Shown here: positions 33,724 through 36,172 of the stretch, in pieces
How positions within the stretch are numbered: the first letter of the stretch is position 1
Layout: every line of letters begins with the position of its first letter
Source of the DNA: Microvirga sp. BSC39
Lineage (GTDB): Bacteria; Pseudomonadota; Alphaproteobacteria; Rhizobiales; Beijerinckiaceae
DNA: 36,172 bases
Direction of reading: 5' to 3'
Assembly (NCBI RefSeq): GCF_000739015.1
Contig: NZ_JPUG01000028.1
Coordinates: forward strand, 1 to 36,172
Notes under the pieces: model-generated
Databases searched by the model: none
Told to the model about the DNA's origin: nothing
What the model saw: the letters and a program-made list of their open reading frames with translations, nothing else
Made by a program: the position numbers and the translations under genes

Positions 33724-33771
33724 CGCCCTCTCACGGCGAAAACAGGGGTTCGAGTCGCCTAGGGAGCGCCA
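33724..33771 (+). repeat. tRNA-Glu(CTC) 3'-half fragment
   Basis: The 48 bases resemble the 3' half of a tRNA-Glu: an anticodon arm CGCC-CTCTCAC-GGCG (anticodon CTC), a T arm AGGGGTTCGAGTCGCCT with one broken pair, and an acceptor end AGGGAGCGCCA. The 5' half (expected to begin GCTCCCT) is not upstream. This is a second att-like scar about 160 bp from the tRNA-Lys one. No second copy was found in the window. The rest of 33772-34284 holds only unsupported frames. Confidence 0.7.
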
Positions 33772-34284
33772 AAGGTTTCAACGACCTAGCCCCGCTCGAT
33801 GTGAGGCTTTTGTGCTTTTGTCCCAGAATTTGTCGAGAATACAGGGATGTCTATGGCTGTTTTGCGCTTGGCTTCTGCTGATGGCTAGGTTGCGGGTTCG
33901 ACAGTCAGACTTTGATTGATCATCCGTATCACCTGGGTCCCTAACGGCAGCAGCTGAGGCCTCGAAGCCTAGGCGTCGCGCGCCCTTTAAGAAGGGATAC
34001 GAACCAGCGAGCAATGCCGGTCGCGTGTGACCGGCCGATCTGGGCCTCCCTGCCGCCGATGGCGTCGAGCAGATTGGCGGCCGGATCGGGACGGTCCTAT
34101 CCTTGGAGCCCTCTCATGTCGGGGCGGCTGAGGGCCCTCCAGGCGCACCAAGGCATCCACTGAATGTCTCGGTGATGATGGTGCCATCTTGGTGTGTGAA
34201 AAGATGCCTCAGAGAGGCGTTATTGCCGCCACAGCGGTTTCAGATTACCAAACTTGAAGGGTGATTGACCCATGGGAGGGGGCT

Positions 34285-35073
34285 ATGGCTACGTTTACTT
34301 GGACTGGACCGTATGGTTTTCAGCCGGAACATTTCAACTTCAGCAACTTGACGATGGCTGATCGCTATGAGCGGTCTTCGACAACGTTCAAGGCTGTTTA
34401 CGGTACCTTGGGCAGGTCCTGGGACAAGTTTGAAGGATACGGCTTCACGTATACTGCGGATGGTATCCCGACCGGTGGTGTCGTTACGAGCTATAGTGGG
34501 GTAGACGCCGGGCGGAAGGTCTCGACATTGACCAATGTCAAAATCTCCGTTCTGAGCCTCGTCAACGCAGCCTCAACCTACAGCACTGATGACGACTTCA
34601 GGGTCTTCAAGTCAGTACTCTCAGGCAAGGACGTGATCACCGGGGGGCGCTACGACGACAGCCTCAGCGGGTTCAATGGCAACGATACGATTGCCGGAGG
34701 CGGCGGAGCCGACGTTCTCTCTGGTGGCAAGGGGGCCGACCGCTTTGTCTTCAAGTCGGTCTCGGAGTCGCGGTGGTCAAAGATTGATACCATCACTGAC
34801 TTTTCTCGGGCTCAGGGTGACAAGATCGACCTATCGAAGATCGACGCCAAGACAGGGGTTAGTGGCAATCAGGCCTTTACCTTCATTGGCGTTGCCGAGT
34901 TCTCCGGCCGCAAAGGCGAACTCCGCTATTTCAGCGGGGAGTTCGAGGATGAATATGGTGATCTCTACATGGAGACCCATGTCCAGGCTGACGTAAACGG
35001 CGACGGTCGGGCCGACTTTGAGCTTTCACTCAACAAAGTGACCGCAGTCACAAAGAGCTATTTCATTCTATGA
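34285..35073 (+). CDS. RTX-type calcium-binding protein, probably secreted
   Basis: This 262-residue protein has a short set of RTX nonapeptides: ITGGRYDDSLSGFNGNDTIA, then GGGGADVLSGGKGADRFVF, which bind calcium as a parallel beta roll. It is followed by the serralysin-like C-terminal module (ITDFSRAQGDKIDLSKID, GNQAFTFIG, THVQADVNGDGRADFELSL). Such modules carry the signal for type I secretion. The 110-residue N-terminal part (MATFTWTGPYGFQPEHFNFS) matches no enzyme that I recognise and there is no protease motif. GGAGGGGG precedes ATG 34285, so the upstream in-frame start at 34261 is rejected. No type I transporter is nearby. Confidence 0.85.
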   Translation: MATFTWTGPYGFQPEHFNFSNLTMADRYERSSTTFKAVYGTLGRSWDKFEGYGFTYTADGIPTGGVVTSYSGVDAGRKVSTLTNVKISVLSLVNAASTYSTDDDFRVFKSVLSGKDVITGGRYDDSLSGFNGNDTIAGGGGADVLSGGKGADRFVFKSVSESRWSKIDTITDFSRAQGDKIDLSKIDAKTGVSGNQAFTFIGVAEFSGRKGELRYFSGEFEDEYGDLYMETHVQADVNGDGRADFELSLNKVTAVTKSYFIL

Positions 35074-35080
35074 TCTTACC

Positions 35081-35108
35081 GGGCGGGTGCTCCGTAAGGC
35101 ACCCGCCC
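35081..35108 (+). terminator. Terminator hairpin after the RTX gene
   Basis: GGGCGGGTGC (35081-35090) and GCACCCGCCC (35099-35108) form a perfect 10-bp stem 8 bp after the stop codon. The T run is missing, but position and stem strength suggest a terminator. Confidence 0.55.
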
Positions 35109-35273
35109 ACGATGTCTATGGCATGGATCTACACCAACTCCTGCCCGTCGGTGTCGATCTGGCTCCAGTTCCGGACCAAGCGAACGGTTCCGACAGATCC
35201 CACTTGATCTTGGTCGAGGGTCACGCGCGCCGCGCCATTAATTGACCCGCAGCATCAGGTGCCCATACTGGGC

Positions 35274-35543
35274 ATGATGAGCCGCCTGATCCGCTATATC
35301 CGCAACTCGCTTGCCCGTTTCTCCAGGGGCCGACCTCAAGACGGTCTCACGGCCATTGAATACGAGGCTGTCTGCCTGATCTCGTATGAAGGGCGAGCGG
35401 CGTACGCCCGAGCCCGGCAGCAGGCCTTCTATTGCCGATTGAGGGGAAGCGAGCAGGGCTTCCGGTTCTGGTCAGCTGTGGCGACCGAAGTTGACCGGCG
35501 AGCAGGTGCCAGTGCTAAGAGAGCTGATCAACCGTCGAGATAA
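35274..35543 (+). CDS. Small hypothetical protein
   Basis: This 89-residue frame begins MMSRLIRYIRNSLARFSRG and continues DGLTAIEYEAVCLISYEGRA to FRFWSAVATEVDRR. Its basic helical start and conserved-looking body suggest a real gene; I have no family name for it. The start is uncertain (35274 or 35277; GTG 35259 is possible) and there is no good ribosome site. The 'DGLTAIEYE' phrase recalls Flp pilin starts, but no pilin hydrophobic helix follows. The 165 bp upstream, to 35108, hold nothing I recognise. Confidence 0.5.
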   Translation: MMSRLIRYIRNSLARFSRGRPQDGLTAIEYEAVCLISYEGRAAYARARQQAFYCRLRGSEQGFRFWSAVATEVDRRAGASAKRADQPSR

Positions 35544-35906
35544 GGCGCGCTGGGTGTCGACGGGCTGGGGCCTCCCTCCGCTCTCCAGGACAGGGAGGGG
35601 GCAGAGGAGCGACGTCATTTGCGGTCAGATCTGATTTCTGAGTGGTGGCGCCCGCAACCCTCTCTTCACCCATTCCCGCTATACCTTTCCCGTGACCTAC
35701 TCCCCTAGAGTTCTGCAATGGGCATCGAGTACCGCAACAGTTTACCAGCCCCAAGTGACCGCTTTGAAAGCCACGAGGCTCGGGATCAAAGGCTCCGGGA
35801 AGCGACGTCCCGGTTTAACAGGCAGATCCAAATCGGCTGGCTCTAGAGGCTGTTAGAGGCTGGTGAGCAATTTTATTGCTCGATCTAAGTGCCCGTTTGA
35901 GAATTG

Positions 35907-36172
35907 CTACGGATGAGCGATGCGGCGGAGCATGAGGCTGCTCATGGCCACTCCGATCATAGCCTCGGAGACGTCGCAGTGCTCTTCGTAGTCGCGCACC
36001 AGCCGGCGCCAGCGCGTCATCCAGCCGAATGTTCTCTCCACAACCCACCGGCGTGGCAGTGCTTGGAAACCCTGCTGGTCGGGCAGCTTGCGTACGATCT
36101 CGATCACGAAATCCCGGTAAGCCGCCTCGCTCATCAGCCGCCCACGGTCGTAGGCCCCATCGGCAAACAGGT
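35907..36172 (-). CDS. IS5-family transposase, C-terminal part (runs off the window)
   Basis: On the minus strand the frame is open from the window edge and ends at the TAG at 35907. It reads LFADGAYDRGRLM, then PRRWVVERTFGWMTRWRRLV and YEEHCDVSEAMIGVAMSSLM. This is the DDE C-terminal part of IS5-type transposases: DGAYD holds the second catalytic Asp, and the VVERTFGW…R region the Glu and Arg. The 5' end is outside the window, so integrity is unknown. The element's left end would fall near 35840-35870, where GAGGCTG(TTA/GT) repeats occur. No inverted repeat was confirmed. Confidence 0.87.
   Translation of the reverse strand, partial: LFADGAYDRGRLMSEAAYRDFVIEIVRKLPDQQGFQALPRRWVVERTFGWMTRWRRLVRDYEEHCDVSEAMIGVAMSSLMLRRIAHP

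Overview
The window looks like a chromosomal (possibly megaplasmid) segment of a GC-rich alphaproteobacterium of the Hyphomicrobiales, perhaps Microvirga- or Methylobacterium-like. That placement rests on the gene families seen (Atu4866-type proteins, a RHE_PE00001/DUF1612 remnant, CYTH-CHAD, DUF6665, a single-domain class III cyclase) and is an inference, not a computed assignment. No rRNA, complete tRNA or CRISPR array was found.

Layout. (1) 1-5.7 kb, left flank: the 3' end of a chemoreceptor gene, a decayed IS6-family transposase that abuts a 5'-truncated RHE_PE00001-type gene, then a four-carbon acid sugar kinase and PdxA2 pair (the D-threonate/D-erythronate type of pathway) and a secreted metallo-beta-lactamase-fold protein. 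(2) 5.69 and 33.5 kb: two 50-bp direct repeats, each the 3' half of a tRNA-Lys gene, bracket about 27.8 kb. Just inside each repeat is the same 14-bp sequence containing AGGTAGCCA, and a broken integrase lies beside the right copy. I read these as attL/attR-like scars of an integrative element. A tRNA-Glu 3' half about 160 bp further right suggests that islands have been stacked here. (3) 5.9-22 kb: after an IS481-family remnant comes a dense set of small redox and detoxification genes in several modules. These include four SDR oxidoreductases, two Atu4866 proteins, two NTF2/SnoaL-fold proteins, a flavin reductase, DUF1330, an F420-reductase-like protein, pirin, a zeta-crystallin-type quinone reductase, DoxX, WrbA and a YcaC-like isochorismatase-fold hydrolase, with two LysR regulators and one AraC regulator. 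(4) 22.7-24.5 kb: a XylR/DmpR-type aromatic-sensing AAA+ regulator whose sensor zinc site is intact but whose GAFTGA loop and Walker B motif are altered. (5) 24.5-25.7 kb: gene debris, including pieces of an SDR and a LysR gene. (6) 25.7-32.8 kb: a ZntB-like CorA transporter, a basic low-complexity protein, an HD phosphohydrolase, a CYTH-CHAD protein, a Nudix gene with an in-frame amber codon, DUF6665 and a membrane adenylate cyclase. (7) 33-36.2 kb: integrase remnant, tRNA scars, an RTX-type calcium-binding protein, a small hypothetical gene and the 3' end of an IS5-family transposase.

Working together. The redox genes fit a response to quinones, electrophiles or aromatics: WrbA and the MDR protein would reduce quinones, SDRs and the F420-like protein carbonyls, pirin would act on flavonoid- or quinone-like compounds, and DoxX would sit in the membrane. 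The one-component regulators interspersed among them would control separate modules. The polyphosphate/nucleotide genes at 27-33 kb look more like core chromosome, so the bracketed interval may be a composite rather than a single clean island.
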